Shown here: positions 7,577-15,200 of the stretch, one piece after another | How the letters are laid out: the number at the start of each line of letters is the position of its first letter | Position numbering within the stretch: the stretch's first letter is position 1 | NCBI GenBank assembly: GCA_035293565.1 | Contig: DATGMP010000051.1 | Location: 1-26,648, forward strand | DNA: 26,648 bases | From: DATGMP01 sp035293565 | Lineage (GTDB): Bacteria > Pseudomonadota > Alphaproteobacteria > BOG-932 > Roseiterribacteraceae | Direction: 5' to 3' | Notes under the pieces: generated by a model | What the model was told of the DNA's origin: nothing | The model's database searches: none | Seen by the model: the letters and a program-made list of their open reading frames with translations, nothing else | Made by a program: the position numbers and the translations under genes

Positions 7577-8431
7577 TTGCGTCCGCGATCATCCTGGCCT
7601 AATGAGTGCGTCCGCCTCAAGACCTCCATAGATCCGATTCGTCCGCGATTGAGCGACATTCTCACCACCTCGTCCCAGTCCCCGGCCGCGCCAGACGCGG
7701 CGGTGCTGTCCGTTGTGGTTCCGGTGAAGAACGAGGCCGGGAACATCCAGCCGCTCTTGACCGAGATCCGGACTGCGCTCGCCGGGGGGCCGGCTTTCGA
7801 GATCGTCTATGTCGATGACGGCAGCACGGACGAGACTCCATCGAAGCTGGTCGAGGCGATGCGGGTCATACCCGAGCTCCGGGTGTTGACGCATAAGGCG
7901 AGCTGCGGACAGAGCGCGGCACTGCGCACCGGGGTGATGGCGGCCCGGGGGCGCATCATCGCCACGCTGGACGGCGACGGGCAGAACGACCCGGCCGACC
8001 TGCCGCGCCTGCTGGCCGAATTCCTCAATCCCGCCTCGGCGGTCGAGCTCGGCATGATCGCGGGGCAGCGGCTGAAGCGGAAGGACACGCTGATCCGACG
8101 GTGGTCGTCCAGGATCGCCAATAAAGTGCGGGCGTCGATGTTGAAGGACGACACGCCCGACACGGGCTGCGGGCTCAAGCTGTTCGCCCGCGAGGCCTAT
8201 CTGCGGCTACCCTATTTCGACCATATGCACCGCTTTCTTCCGGCGCTGATGAAGCGCGAAGGCTATGTCGTCGGGCTCGAACCCGTGAACCACCGGCCGC
8301 GCCTGACCGGCCGATCGAAATACGGCATCAACAATCGGCTCTGGGTCGGCATCGTCGATTTGTTCGGAGTTTATTGGCTGCAGCGGCGGATGCGGCGGCC
8401 GACGCTCGCGAAGGCGGAGCACCTACGATGA
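7577..8431 (+). CDS. Family 2 glycosyltransferase (dolichol-phosphate mannose synthase/ArnC-like)
   Basis: The GT-A fold is evident from LSVVVPVKNEAGNIQPLL, VYVDDGSTDET and the metal/nucleotide motif DGDGQNDP; TGCGLKLFARE and the C-terminal NRLWVGIVDLFGVYWLQRR are typical of polyprenyl-phosphate glycosyltransferases. Such enzymes load a sugar from a nucleotide donor onto an undecaprenyl-type lipid at the inner membrane. There is only one C-terminal hydrophobic stretch, not the two membrane helices of full ArnC/GtrB proteins. The start is uncertain: this frame has no ATG before the conserved part. TTG at 7577 gives 284 residues with an unusual N-terminus, and TTG at 7649 gives 260. The stop overlaps the next start as ATGA. 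Confidence 0.85.
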   Translation: MRPRSSWPNECVRLKTSIDPIRPRLSDILTTSSQSPAAPDAAVLSVVVPVKNEAGNIQPLLTEIRTALAGGPAFEIVYVDDGSTDETPSKLVEAMRVIPELRVLTHKASCGQSAALRTGVMAARGRIIATLDGDGQNDPADLPRLLAEFLNPASAVELGMIAGQRLKRKDTLIRRWSSRIANKVRASMLKDDTPDTGCGLKLFAREAYLRLPYFDHMHRFLPALMKREGYVVGLEPVNHRPRLTGRSKYGINNRLWVGIVDLFGVYWLQRRMRRPTLAKAEHLR

Positions 8432-9420
8432 GCAATACGGTCGAATTCGATGTGCTGGGGGTCGGGAATGCCATCGTCGACGTGCTGGCCGAGGCCGAGG
8501 ATTCGTTTCTCCAGGCCGAAGGCATCACCAAGGGCGGTATGACGCTCATCGACTCCGATCGCGCGGTCGAGCTCTATGGGAAGATGGGGCCGGGCGTCGA
8601 GATGTCGGGCGGCTCGGCGGCCAACACGCTGGCAGGCGTTGCGTCGCTCGGCGGGAGCGGCGCCTATATCGGGAAAGTCCGAGACGATCAGCTGGGGCAG
8701 GTCTTCGCTCATGACATTCGAGCGATCGGTGTGCGTTATGAGACTCGGCCGCTCGCTGAGGGGCCGCCGACCGCGCGCTGCCTGATTCTCATTACGCCGG
8801 ACGCACAGCGCTCGATGAATACTTTCCTCGGCGCCAGCACGCTGCTCGATCCGAGCGACATCGATGCGGATCTCGTCCGTGCTGCGCGGGTCACCTATCT
8901 CGAGGGCTACCTCTTCGACCCGCCTGCGGCGAAGCAGGCCTTTTTCCTCGCCGCCGAGATCGCGCATGCGGCGGGGCGCAAGGTGGCGCTCACCCTCTCC
9001 GACAGTTTCTGTGTCGAGCGCCACCATGCCGAGTTCACGCGGTTGGTCGAGAATGTGGACATATTGTTCGCCAACGAAGGCGAGGCGCGCATGCTGACCG
9101 GCGCTCATAGCTATGACGAGGCGGCGCGCGCTCTGTCTTCGGCCTGCCCGATCGTCTGCGTCACCCACGGTGCACAGGGCTCGGTGATCTTTGCCGATGG
9201 TGTTGCGCATCAGATCCCCGCGCATCCAGTCGAGCGGCTCGTCGATACCACGGGCGCGGGTGATCTCTATGCCGCCGGCGTGCTCCATGGGATCACCAGC
9301 GGCAAGGACATTCCGACATCAGGCCGGATCGGCGCAATCGCCGCGGCCGAGATCATTTCGCAGGTGGGGCCGCGGCCTCGCCGGTCTTTGAGAGAGCTGG
9401 TCGCGCAAGGCCTAGGTTAG
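8428..9420 (+). CDS. PfkB-family carbohydrate kinase, adenosine kinase-like
   Basis: The protein has 330 residues from an ATG that overlaps the glycosyltransferase stop. It has the ribokinase fold with GGSAANTLAGVASLGG (PfkB signature 1, about 60-75) and the signature 2 motif DTTGAGD (273-279), whose D279 is the catalytic base; FANEGEARMLTG precedes it. Alphaproteobacterial proteins of this type are usually annotated as adenosine kinase (ATP plus adenosine to AMP). The motifs do not exclude another nucleoside or sugar. Coupling to the glycosyltransferase is by position only. Confidence 0.88.
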   Translation: MSNTVEFDVLGVGNAIVDVLAEAEDSFLQAEGITKGGMTLIDSDRAVELYGKMGPGVEMSGGSAANTLAGVASLGGSGAYIGKVRDDQLGQVFAHDIRAIGVRYETRPLAEGPPTARCLILITPDAQRSMNTFLGASTLLDPSDIDADLVRAARVTYLEGYLFDPPAAKQAFFLAAEIAHAAGRKVALTLSDSFCVERHHAEFTRLVENVDILFANEGEARMLTGAHSYDEAARALSSACPIVCVTHGAQGSVIFADGVAHQIPAHPVERLVDTTGAGDLYAAGVLHGITSGKDIPTSGRIGAIAAAEIISQVGPRPRRSLRELVAQGLG

Positions 9421-9530
9421 CCTCCTCGTGTCGTTCCGAGGCCGTCCCCGGCTTGGGGGCTCGTCCGCGAACCTGGTACATTGACCCGAGTTGCCCGATC
9501 TGGCAGCGCGCCGATCATGAGTAGCCTCTG

Positions 9531-10313
9531 ATGCCCAGCACCGCCCGCCTGTCGCGAATCCTGCTCGTCAATGACGATGGTATTGATGCGGAAGGGCTCG
9601 CCGTGTCCTACGACATCGCCTCCGCCATCGCCGAGGAGGTCTGGGTGGTCGCGCCGCAGGCCGACCAAAGCGGTATGTCCCATGCCATCTCGATCCATCT
9701 GCCGATTCGCGTAACCGAGCGCGGACCGCGCCGTTACGCGGTGGTGGGGACGCCCAGCGACTGCATCGTGATGGCGGTGCGCCAGATCATGAAGGACAAG
9801 CCGCCCGATCTGGTGGTCTCGGGCGTCAATCGCGGCGCCAACCTGGCGGACGATGTGATCTATTCCGGCACCGTGAGCGGAGCGATGACCGCGGTTCTCT
9901 GCGGCATACCGGCAATCGCCCTGAGCCAAGCCTTTCGCAAATCCGATCCGGTTCCCTGGGATACGGCGCGACGCCACGGGACCAGGCTGCTCGAAAAGAT
10001 TCTGGCGGGCCCGCTTGCGGCGGACCTTTGCCTCAACGTCAACTTCCCGGCCGTGCCACCCGGCGCGGTGACCGGTATGAGGCTTACCCGCCAGGGCCGC
10101 CGTTCGATCCGTGCGATCGAGCTCGATGCCCGCATCGATCTGCGCGGCAAGCCCTATTACTGGCTGGGCTTCGACCGCACCGGCGGCACTCAGGAGCCCG
10201 ACAGCGACATCGCGGCGCTCCGTGCCAAGGCGGTCTCGGTAACGCCCCTCAAATTCGACCGCACCGACGACGCCGCCCGCGCGGTCCTCGCGGATCGGTT
10301 CGGGGGAGTGTAA
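9531..10313 (+). CDS. surE: SurE, 5'/3'-nucleotidase
   Basis: The protein has 260 residues. The metal-binding NDDG (N14-G17) follows the first beta strand, and APQADQSGMSHAIS, GTPSDCI, SGVNRGANLADDVIYSGTVSGAM and NVNFP are all SurE hallmarks. SurE dephosphorylates nucleoside monophosphates and is linked to stationary-phase survival. In many proteobacteria it sits with pcm and nlpD; here it is instead followed after 26 bp by an Anbu peptidase gene, probably in the same operon. The 110-bp upstream spacer may hold the promoter, but I see no convincing -35/-10 pair. Confidence 0.95.
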   Translation: MPSTARLSRILLVNDDGIDAEGLAVSYDIASAIAEEVWVVAPQADQSGMSHAISIHLPIRVTERGPRRYAVVGTPSDCIVMAVRQIMKDKPPDLVVSGVNRGANLADDVIYSGTVSGAMTAVLCGIPAIALSQAFRKSDPVPWDTARRHGTRLLEKILAGPLAADLCLNVNFPAVPPGAVTGMRLTRQGRRSIRAIELDARIDLRGKPYYWLGFDRTGGTQEPDSDIAALRAKAVSVTPLKFDRTDDAARAVLADRFGGV

Positions 10314-10339
10314 AAACAGCCAGAGCACAGAGGGTTGAA

Positions 10340-11086
10340 ATGACCTATTGCGTGGGCCTGGATCTGCGGGATGGGCTGGTCATGTTGTCCGATACGCGGA
10401 CCAATGCCGGCATGGACAACATATCCAGCTTCTCGAAGATGACCGTCTACGAGATTCCGGGAGAGCGAGTGATGGTGCTCCTGGGTTCGGGCAATCTGGC
10501 GCTCAGCCAGCAGGTGGTGAATCTGCTGAATGAAGGCATCGAAGTCGACGGCGTGATCGAGACGCCGCAGACCGTGAAGAGCATGTTCCGCGCCGCGCAG
10601 CTCGTCGGCGAGGCGATCCGGGCTACCTACCGGATGGACGGCAACGCGCTCGCCTCGCAGAACATCGCCTTCGACGTCTCGTTTCTGCTGGGCGGGCAGA
10701 TCAAGAACCGCAACCTCCGCCTCTTCCAGATCTACCCGGCCGGCAACTTCATCGAGGCGACGCCCGACACGCCTTTCCTTCAGTTGGGGGAGCATAAATA
10801 CGGCAAGCCGATTCTCGACCGGGCAGCGCGCTATGAGACCGAACTCTATGACGGTGTGAAGCTCGTCCTGGTGTCGATGGATTCCACTCTCCGCTCCAAC
10901 CTGACCGTCGGCCTGCCGATCGATCTGCTCGTCTACCGCCGCGATGGGCTGAAGGTCGAGCTCAAGCGACGCATCACCGAGGATGACGAATATTTCCGCA
11001 TGATCCGCGAGCGCTGGTCGGTCGCGCTCCGCGAAGCCTATCGCTCCATACCGACACCAACTTGGCCCGGCGTGCCGACGTCATGA
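10340..11086 (+). CDS. Anbu/BPH-type proteasome-like peptidase (COG3484)
   Basis: This 248-residue protein starts MTYCVGLDL, so removing Met exposes the Thr1 nucleophile of Ntn hydrolases. In mature numbering D17 lies in SDTRTNAG and K32 in FSKM, the usual supporting positions, and the DTRTNAGMDNISSFSKM stretch is typical of Anbu (ancestral beta subunit) rather than HslV. Anbu forms large self-assembled rings of unknown substrate. The usual Anbu partners (ATP-grasp, alpha-E and transglutaminase-like genes) are absent; surE lies upstream and glcD overlaps its stop by 4 bp. AGAGGG about 5 bases before the ATG supports the start. Confidence 0.88.
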   Translation: MTYCVGLDLRDGLVMLSDTRTNAGMDNISSFSKMTVYEIPGERVMVLLGSGNLALSQQVVNLLNEGIEVDGVIETPQTVKSMFRAAQLVGEAIRATYRMDGNALASQNIAFDVSFLLGGQIKNRNLRLFQIYPAGNFIEATPDTPFLQLGEHKYGKPILDRAARYETELYDGVKLVLVSMDSTLRSNLTVGLPIDLLVYRRDGLKVELKRRITEDDEYFRMIRERWSVALREAYRSIPTPTWPGVPTS

Positions 11087-12573
11087 TCGCGATGCCCGAG
11101 CCCGATCGCGGCGTTATTGCAAAACGCGACCAGATCATCTCCGGGCTCAAGATGATTGTTCCCGGTGAGGGCGTCATCGCCAATCCTGACGCGCTTCGCG
11201 CTTATGAGAGCGACGCGCTCACGGCCTATCGTCAGAGGCCGCTGGCCGTCGTGCTGCCGCGCAACACGGCGGAGGTCTCAGCCATTCTCAAGCTGTGCGC
11301 GCGATACAAGGTGAAGGTGGTGGCGCGCGGGTCGGGAACCTCGCTCTCGGGCGGCGCGCTGCCGCTGGCGGATTCCGTGGTCGTTTCGATGGGCCGCTTC
11401 AACCGGATACTCGACATCGATCTGCCCAATCGCACCGTCACTGCGCAGCCCGGCGTTACCAATCAGGGGATCACGGACGCCGTGTCGGCCGCGGGCTTCT
11501 ACTACGCGCCTGATCCGTCGAGCCAGATCGCCTGCTCGATCGGCGGCAACGTGGCGGAGAATTCGGGCGGCGTGCATTGCCTCAAATATGGCCTCACCAC
11601 CAACAATGTTCTGGGGATGGAGATGGTGCTGATGTCGGGCGAGGTGATCCGGCTCGGCGGCAAGCATCTTGATCCGGACGGCTACGACCTGCTGGGTATA
11701 ATCACCGGGTCGGAGGGCATGCTCGGCATCGTCACCGAGGTCACCGTCCGCATCCTTTCGAAACCTGCCGGCGCGCGCGCGGCGCTGATCGGCTTTCCTT
11801 CCAACGAAGCGGCGGGCGGCTGCGTGGCGAAGATCATCGCCGCGGGTATCATTCCGGGCGGCATGGAGATGATGGACAAGGCCGCGGTGCGTGCCGTCGA
11901 GGAATTCGTCCATGCCGGATACCCGCTCGATTGCGAGGCGCTGTTGATCGTCGAGCTGGACGGGCCCGAAGCGGAGATCGCGCATCTCCTGGGGCTGGTC
12001 GAGGAGATCGCGCGCGGTTGCGGCGCAACGGGGTGCCGGGTCAGCGAGAGCGAAGCCGAGCGGCTCCGCTTCTGGGCCGGCCGCAAGGCCGCCTTCCCCG
12101 CGACGTCGCGGCTGGCGCCCGATTATTATTGCATGGACGGCACCATTCCGCGCCACCAGCTCTCGCATGTGCTGTCGGCCATTGCCGGACTGTCGGAGAA
12201 ATACGGCCTCGGTTGTGTCAATGTCTTCCATGCCGGCGATGGCAACCTGCATCCGCTCATCCTGTATGACGCGAACCGCCCGGGGGACATCGAAAAGGCC
12301 GAGGCGTTCGGCGCGGACATATTGCGGCTCTGCGTCGATGTCGGTGGCGTTCTGACCGGCGAGCACGGCGTCGGCGTCGAGAAGCGCGACCTCATGGAAT
12401 ATCAGTTCGAGGAAGCGGACCTTCAGCGCCAGCAGCAGCTCAAATGCGCGTTCGATCCGGACACGCTGCTCAACCCCGGCAAGGTCTTCCCCAAGCTCCA
12501 CCGCTGCGCCGAGATGGGCCGCATGCATGTGCATGCCGGGCAGGTGCGTTTTCCCGAGTTGGAACGGTTCTGA
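11083..12573 (+). CDS. glcD: Glycolate oxidase FAD-binding subunit GlcD
   Basis: The protein has 496 residues (E. coli GlcD has 499). The FAD-binding PCMH domain includes VVARGSGTSLSGGALP and QIACSIGGNVAENSGG; the C-terminal FAD-oxidase domain has VFHAGDGNLHP and GEHGVGVEK (about 426 onwards). GlcD oxidises glycolate (or D-lactate-like 2-hydroxy acids) to the keto acid as part of a GlcDEF complex. The ATG overlaps the Anbu stop, so it was probably expressed with surE and anbu. Its partners glcE and glcF are on the same strand but begin 2.6 kb further on, after a dehydrogenase and a sigma-factor module. A D-2-hydroxyglutarate or D-lactate dehydrogenase is less likely because GlcE and GlcF homologues are present. 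Confidence 0.92.
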   Translation: MIAMPEPDRGVIAKRDQIISGLKMIVPGEGVIANPDALRAYESDALTAYRQRPLAVVLPRNTAEVSAILKLCARYKVKVVARGSGTSLSGGALPLADSVVVSMGRFNRILDIDLPNRTVTAQPGVTNQGITDAVSAAGFYYAPDPSSQIACSIGGNVAENSGGVHCLKYGLTTNNVLGMEMVLMSGEVIRLGGKHLDPDGYDLLGIITGSEGMLGIVTEVTVRILSKPAGARAALIGFPSNEAAGGCVAKIIAAGIIPGGMEMMDKAAVRAVEEFVHAGYPLDCEALLIVELDGPEAEIAHLLGLVEEIARGCGATGCRVSESEAERLRFWAGRKAAFPATSRLAPDYYCMDGTIPRHQLSHVLSAIAGLSEKYGLGCVNVFHAGDGNLHPLILYDANRPGDIEKAEAFGADILRLCVDVGGVLTGEHGVGVEKRDLMEYQFEEADLQRQQQLKCAFDPDTLLNPGKVFPKLHRCAEMGRMHVHAGQVRFPELERF

Positions 12574-12589
12574 AGGTGGGAGGAAAAGC

Positions 12590-13360
12590 ATGGGAGTCGT
12601 CGACGATAAGGTCGTGATCGTCACCGGCGGGGCGCGCAGCCTGGGCGCTGCCGAAGCCGGATTGCTGGCGGCGGAAGGCGGCAAGGTCACGATCCTCGAT
12701 ATCCGCGACGAGCGGGGCCGATCCACCACGGACGAGATCGTGCGTCGAGGCGGCGATTGCCGATACCTGCATTGCGATGTCCGGCGCGTGGAGGATTGGG
12801 ACAGGGCGATCGGCGAAGTCGTGGGCCGGCATGGCCGCATCGACGTACTGGTGAACAATGCCGGCATCAATATCCGGGAGTCGCTGCTCGACGCCGAACT
12901 GGACCATTTCGAAGATGTGATGGCGACCAACCTCTACGGCCCGCTGCACGGCATCCGCGCGGTGGCGCCGCACATGAAGGCTGCCGGCAAGGGCTCGATC
13001 GTCAACATCGTCTCGACCAACGGCCTGGCAGGCGGGCCGTTCGCCGCCTATGCGACCTCCAAATGGGCGCTGCGCGGTCTCATCAAATGCGCCGCGCTGG
13101 AGCTGGCGCAGTGGCAAATCAGGGTCAATGGCGTCTGTCCCGGCCTGGTGCCGACCGAGATCAATGAGGGTCAGCCCTATATCCAGCAGGGCATCGACAG
13201 CAACCCGATGGGCCGCGCCGGAACGCCGCAGGATATAGCGGCTTTGGTGCTGTTCCTTGCGTCCGACGCTTCCGCCTACATCAGCGGTGCCGATATCCCG
13301 GTCGATGGCGGCGGCATGGCGGGCACGGCCCGCTATCGCGGTGCCAAATATACGATCTGA
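12590..13360 (+). CDS. Short-chain dehydrogenase/reductase (classical SDR)
   Basis: The protein has 256 residues with a GGGAGGA ribosome site before the ATG. The Rossmann fold has the NAD(P)-binding TGGARSLG (12-19), with D37-like acid in TILDIRDE suggesting NAD preference, NNAG near 88-91, and the catalytic S142, Y154 and K158 in AAYATSKWALRG. The C-terminal GADIPVDGGGMAG is typical. The substrate is unknown; hydroxysteroid or 3-oxoacyl-type dehydrogenases look similar. It lies 16 bp after glcD, so it may use the same transcript, which would suggest a hydroxyacid or alcohol from the same pathway. Confidence 0.88.
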   Translation: MGVVDDKVVIVTGGARSLGAAEAGLLAAEGGKVTILDIRDERGRSTTDEIVRRGGDCRYLHCDVRRVEDWDRAIGEVVGRHGRIDVLVNNAGINIRESLLDAELDHFEDVMATNLYGPLHGIRAVAPHMKAAGKGSIVNIVSTNGLAGGPFAAYATSKWALRGLIKCAALELAQWQIRVNGVCPGLVPTEINEGQPYIQQGIDSNPMGRAGTPQDIAALVLFLASDASAYISGADIPVDGGGMAGTARYRGAKYTI

Positions 13361-13470
13361 ATCGTCAGCGCGATCAGGCCGAGCATGGCGGCAACGGCGC
13401 GCGCAACATGCGCATATTCCCAACCATCACGGCGAGATTTTTCCTTCGACCCCCTGTCGGCTCGGGCCAT
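13333..13470 (-). CDS. Possible 45-residue single-pass membrane peptide
   Basis: An ATG-initiated reading frame of 45 codons runs against the neighbouring genes. AAGGA lies 9 bases upstream of its ATG. The peptide begins with a charged, basic segment (MARADRGSKEKSRRDGWEY) and ends in a hydrophobic run (AVAAMLGLIALTIQIVYL) before APR, as expected for a small membrane protein with its N-terminus in the cytoplasm. It overlaps the 3' end of the dehydrogenase by 28 bp and covers the -35 of the sigma-module promoter. GC at third codon positions is about 62%, lower than neighbouring genes, so it may be accidental. No family is recognised. Confidence 0.4.
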   Translation of the reverse strand: MARADRGSKEKSRRDGWEYAHVARAVAAMLGLIALTIQIVYLAPR

Positions 13471-13481
13471 ACTCGTTCGTC
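13455..13481 (+). promoter_or_regulatory. Candidate ECF42-dependent promoter
   Basis: TGTCGG (13455-13460) and CGTC (13478-13481) are separated by 17 bases, 27 bases before the DGPF gene start. ECF42 sigma factors are reported to use a TGTCGA -35 and a CGA/TC-type -10 in front of their DGPF genes, so this fits autoregulation of the module with one -35 mismatch. Confidence 0.6.
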
Positions 13482-13507
13482 CTTAGGATCGAGGAGGAGC
13501 GCAGCCC

Positions 13508-13894
13508 ATGCTTTATGCCCTGCTTTGCTACAATGACGAGGATACGGTCTTCTCCTGGAGCAAGGAGGAGGACGACGCGGTGATGGCCAAGCTTTCGGTC
13601 GTTCATGAGAAGATGACCAGACAGGGGAAGCTCGGCCCGTCGCTCCGGCTGATGCCGACCACGGCCGCGACGACGCTGCGCAAGGATCGCGACCCGCCGC
13701 TGGTCGTTGACGGACCGTTCGCCGAGACCAAGGAGCAGCTTCTCGGGCTCTATGTCGTCGAGTGCGCCGACCTCGAGGAGGCGCTCGCCTTCGCCCGCGA
13801 TCTGGGCAAGGCCAATCCGGGCGGCTCCTACGAAATCCGTCCGCTCCGGCTCTATGCGCCGGGCAGCCCGGTCGCTGCGATGCAGACTGAATGA
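13508..13894 (+). CDS. YciI-family DGPF-domain protein
   Basis: This 128-residue protein has the small YciI/DGPF ferredoxin-like fold, with the diagnostic VVDGPFAETKEQLLG (DGPF at 68-71) and a C-terminal IRPLRLY strand. GGAGGAG precedes the ATG. The family is best known as the constant genetic partner of ECF42 sigma factors, and here its stop overlaps the sigma start as ATGA. Its biochemical role is unknown; related folds bind small ligands or act as dimeric enzymes. Confidence 0.92.
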   Translation: MLYALLCYNDEDTVFSWSKEEDDAVMAKLSVVHEKMTRQGKLGPSLRLMPTTAATTLRKDRDPPLVVDGPFAETKEQLLGLYVVECADLEEALAFARDLGKANPGGSYEIRPLRLYAPGSPVAAMQTE

Positions 13895-15147
13895 GCGACC
13901 TCACCTGGATCGACGCGGCGCTGACCGGCGCGCGCCCGCGGGCGGTCGGCGCGCTGCTGCGCTATTTTCGCGATCTCGACACGGCCGAAGAGGCGTTTCA
14001 GAACGCCTGCCTGCGGGCCCTCAAGAACTGGCCCAAGAACGGCCCGCCGCGCGATCCCGCCGCCTGGCTGGTGATGGTGGGGCGGAATGCCGGGATTGAC
14101 ATGGTGCGGCGGGACAGCAAGCAGGAACCGTTGCCGCCCGACGAGACTCTCTCCGATCTTGAGGATGTCGAGACTCCAGCCGTCGAGCGGATGGACGAAT
14201 CCCATTATCGCGACGATGTGCTGAGGCTGCTTTTCGTGTGCTGCCATCCCGATTTGCCTGCGACGCAGCAGATCGCGCTTGCGCTCAGGATCGTGTCCGG
14301 CCTCACTGTCAAGCAAATCGCTCGCGCCTTCCTGGTCGGCGAAGCCGCCATGGAGCAGCGCATCACGCGGGCCAAGGGCCGTATTGCCGCGGCCGAGATC
14401 CCCTTCGAGGCGCCGGGCGCGGTCGAGCGAGCCGAGCGGCTCGCCGCCGTCGCGGCCATGGTCTATCTGGTCTTCAACGAAGGCTATTCGGCCGTCGGCG
14501 CGACGGCAGCGCCTCGGGCGCCGCTTTGCGACGAGGCGATCCGGCTGGCCCGGCTGCTGCTGCGGCTCTTTCCGTCGGAGCCTGAGATCATGGGACTGCT
14601 GGCGCTGCTTTTGCTGCAACATGCGCGCACGGCCGCGCGGCTCGACGCGAGCGGACAGATCGTGCTGCTCGAGGATCAGGACCGAACGCTGTGGAACCGC
14701 CGCATGATCGGGGAGGGACTGGCGCTGCTCGACAAGGCGATGCGGCACCGACGGCGCGGCCCCTATCAGGTGCAGGCGGCAATTGCTGCGCTCCATGCAC
14801 GTGCCGATAAGCCCGAGGAGACGGATTGGTCCCAGATCAATCGCCTCTATGCCGCGCTCGAGCAGCTGCAGCCCTCGCCGGTGGTCACGCTCAATCGCGC
14901 CGTCGCGGTCGCGAAAGTGCAGGGCCCCCAGGCGGCGCTCGCCATGATCGAACCCTTGGCGGACCGGCTCTCCGGCTACTTCCATTTCTTCGGATTAAAA
15001 GGTGGGCTGCTGCTCCAGATGGGCCACGCCGACGAAGCCCGCATCGCCTTCGACCAGGCCATCGCGCTCGCCAACAACGCGGCGGAGGCGGCGCATATCA
15101 GGCAGCATCTCGACCGGCTGATGCGAGAGCATGCCGTGCGAACTTGA
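13891..15147 (+). CDS. ECF42-type RNA polymerase sigma factor with C-terminal extension
   Basis: The protein has 418 residues, about twice a minimal ECF sigma factor. Region 2 lies at about 5-75 (AEEAFQNACLRALKNWP, PAAWLVMVGRNAGIDMVRR), region 4 at about 105-165 (QQIALALRIVSGLTVKQIARAFLV), and a long helical, TPR-like extension follows, with MVYLVFNEGYSA at its beginning and AIALANNAAEAAHIRQHL near its end. This architecture and the overlapping DGPF gene define the ECF42 group. These factors have no conventional anti-sigma; the extension is thought to regulate activity. The gene sits between glcD and glcE. Confidence 0.93.
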   Translation: MSDLTWIDAALTGARPRAVGALLRYFRDLDTAEEAFQNACLRALKNWPKNGPPRDPAAWLVMVGRNAGIDMVRRDSKQEPLPPDETLSDLEDVETPAVERMDESHYRDDVLRLLFVCCHPDLPATQQIALALRIVSGLTVKQIARAFLVGEAAMEQRITRAKGRIAAAEIPFEAPGAVERAERLAAVAAMVYLVFNEGYSAVGATAAPRAPLCDEAIRLARLLLRLFPSEPEIMGLLALLLLQHARTAARLDASGQIVLLEDQDRTLWNRRMIGEGLALLDKAMRHRRRGPYQVQAAIAALHARADKPEETDWSQINRLYAALEQLQPSPVVTLNRAVAVAKVQGPQAALAMIEPLADRLSGYFHFFGLKGGLLLQMGHADEARIAFDQAIALANNAAEAAHIRQHLDRLMREHAVRT

Positions 15148-15200
15148 CGGCAGGAGCCGGGCCATTGGCTTGCGCTCTTGCGCGACGTACACACAGCGCC

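Noticed and set aside
11278..12930. 550-codon open frame on the minus strand over glcD and the SDR gene
   Set aside because: It lies opposite two clear enzymes and its product is low-complexity and His/Arg-rich without a known fold.
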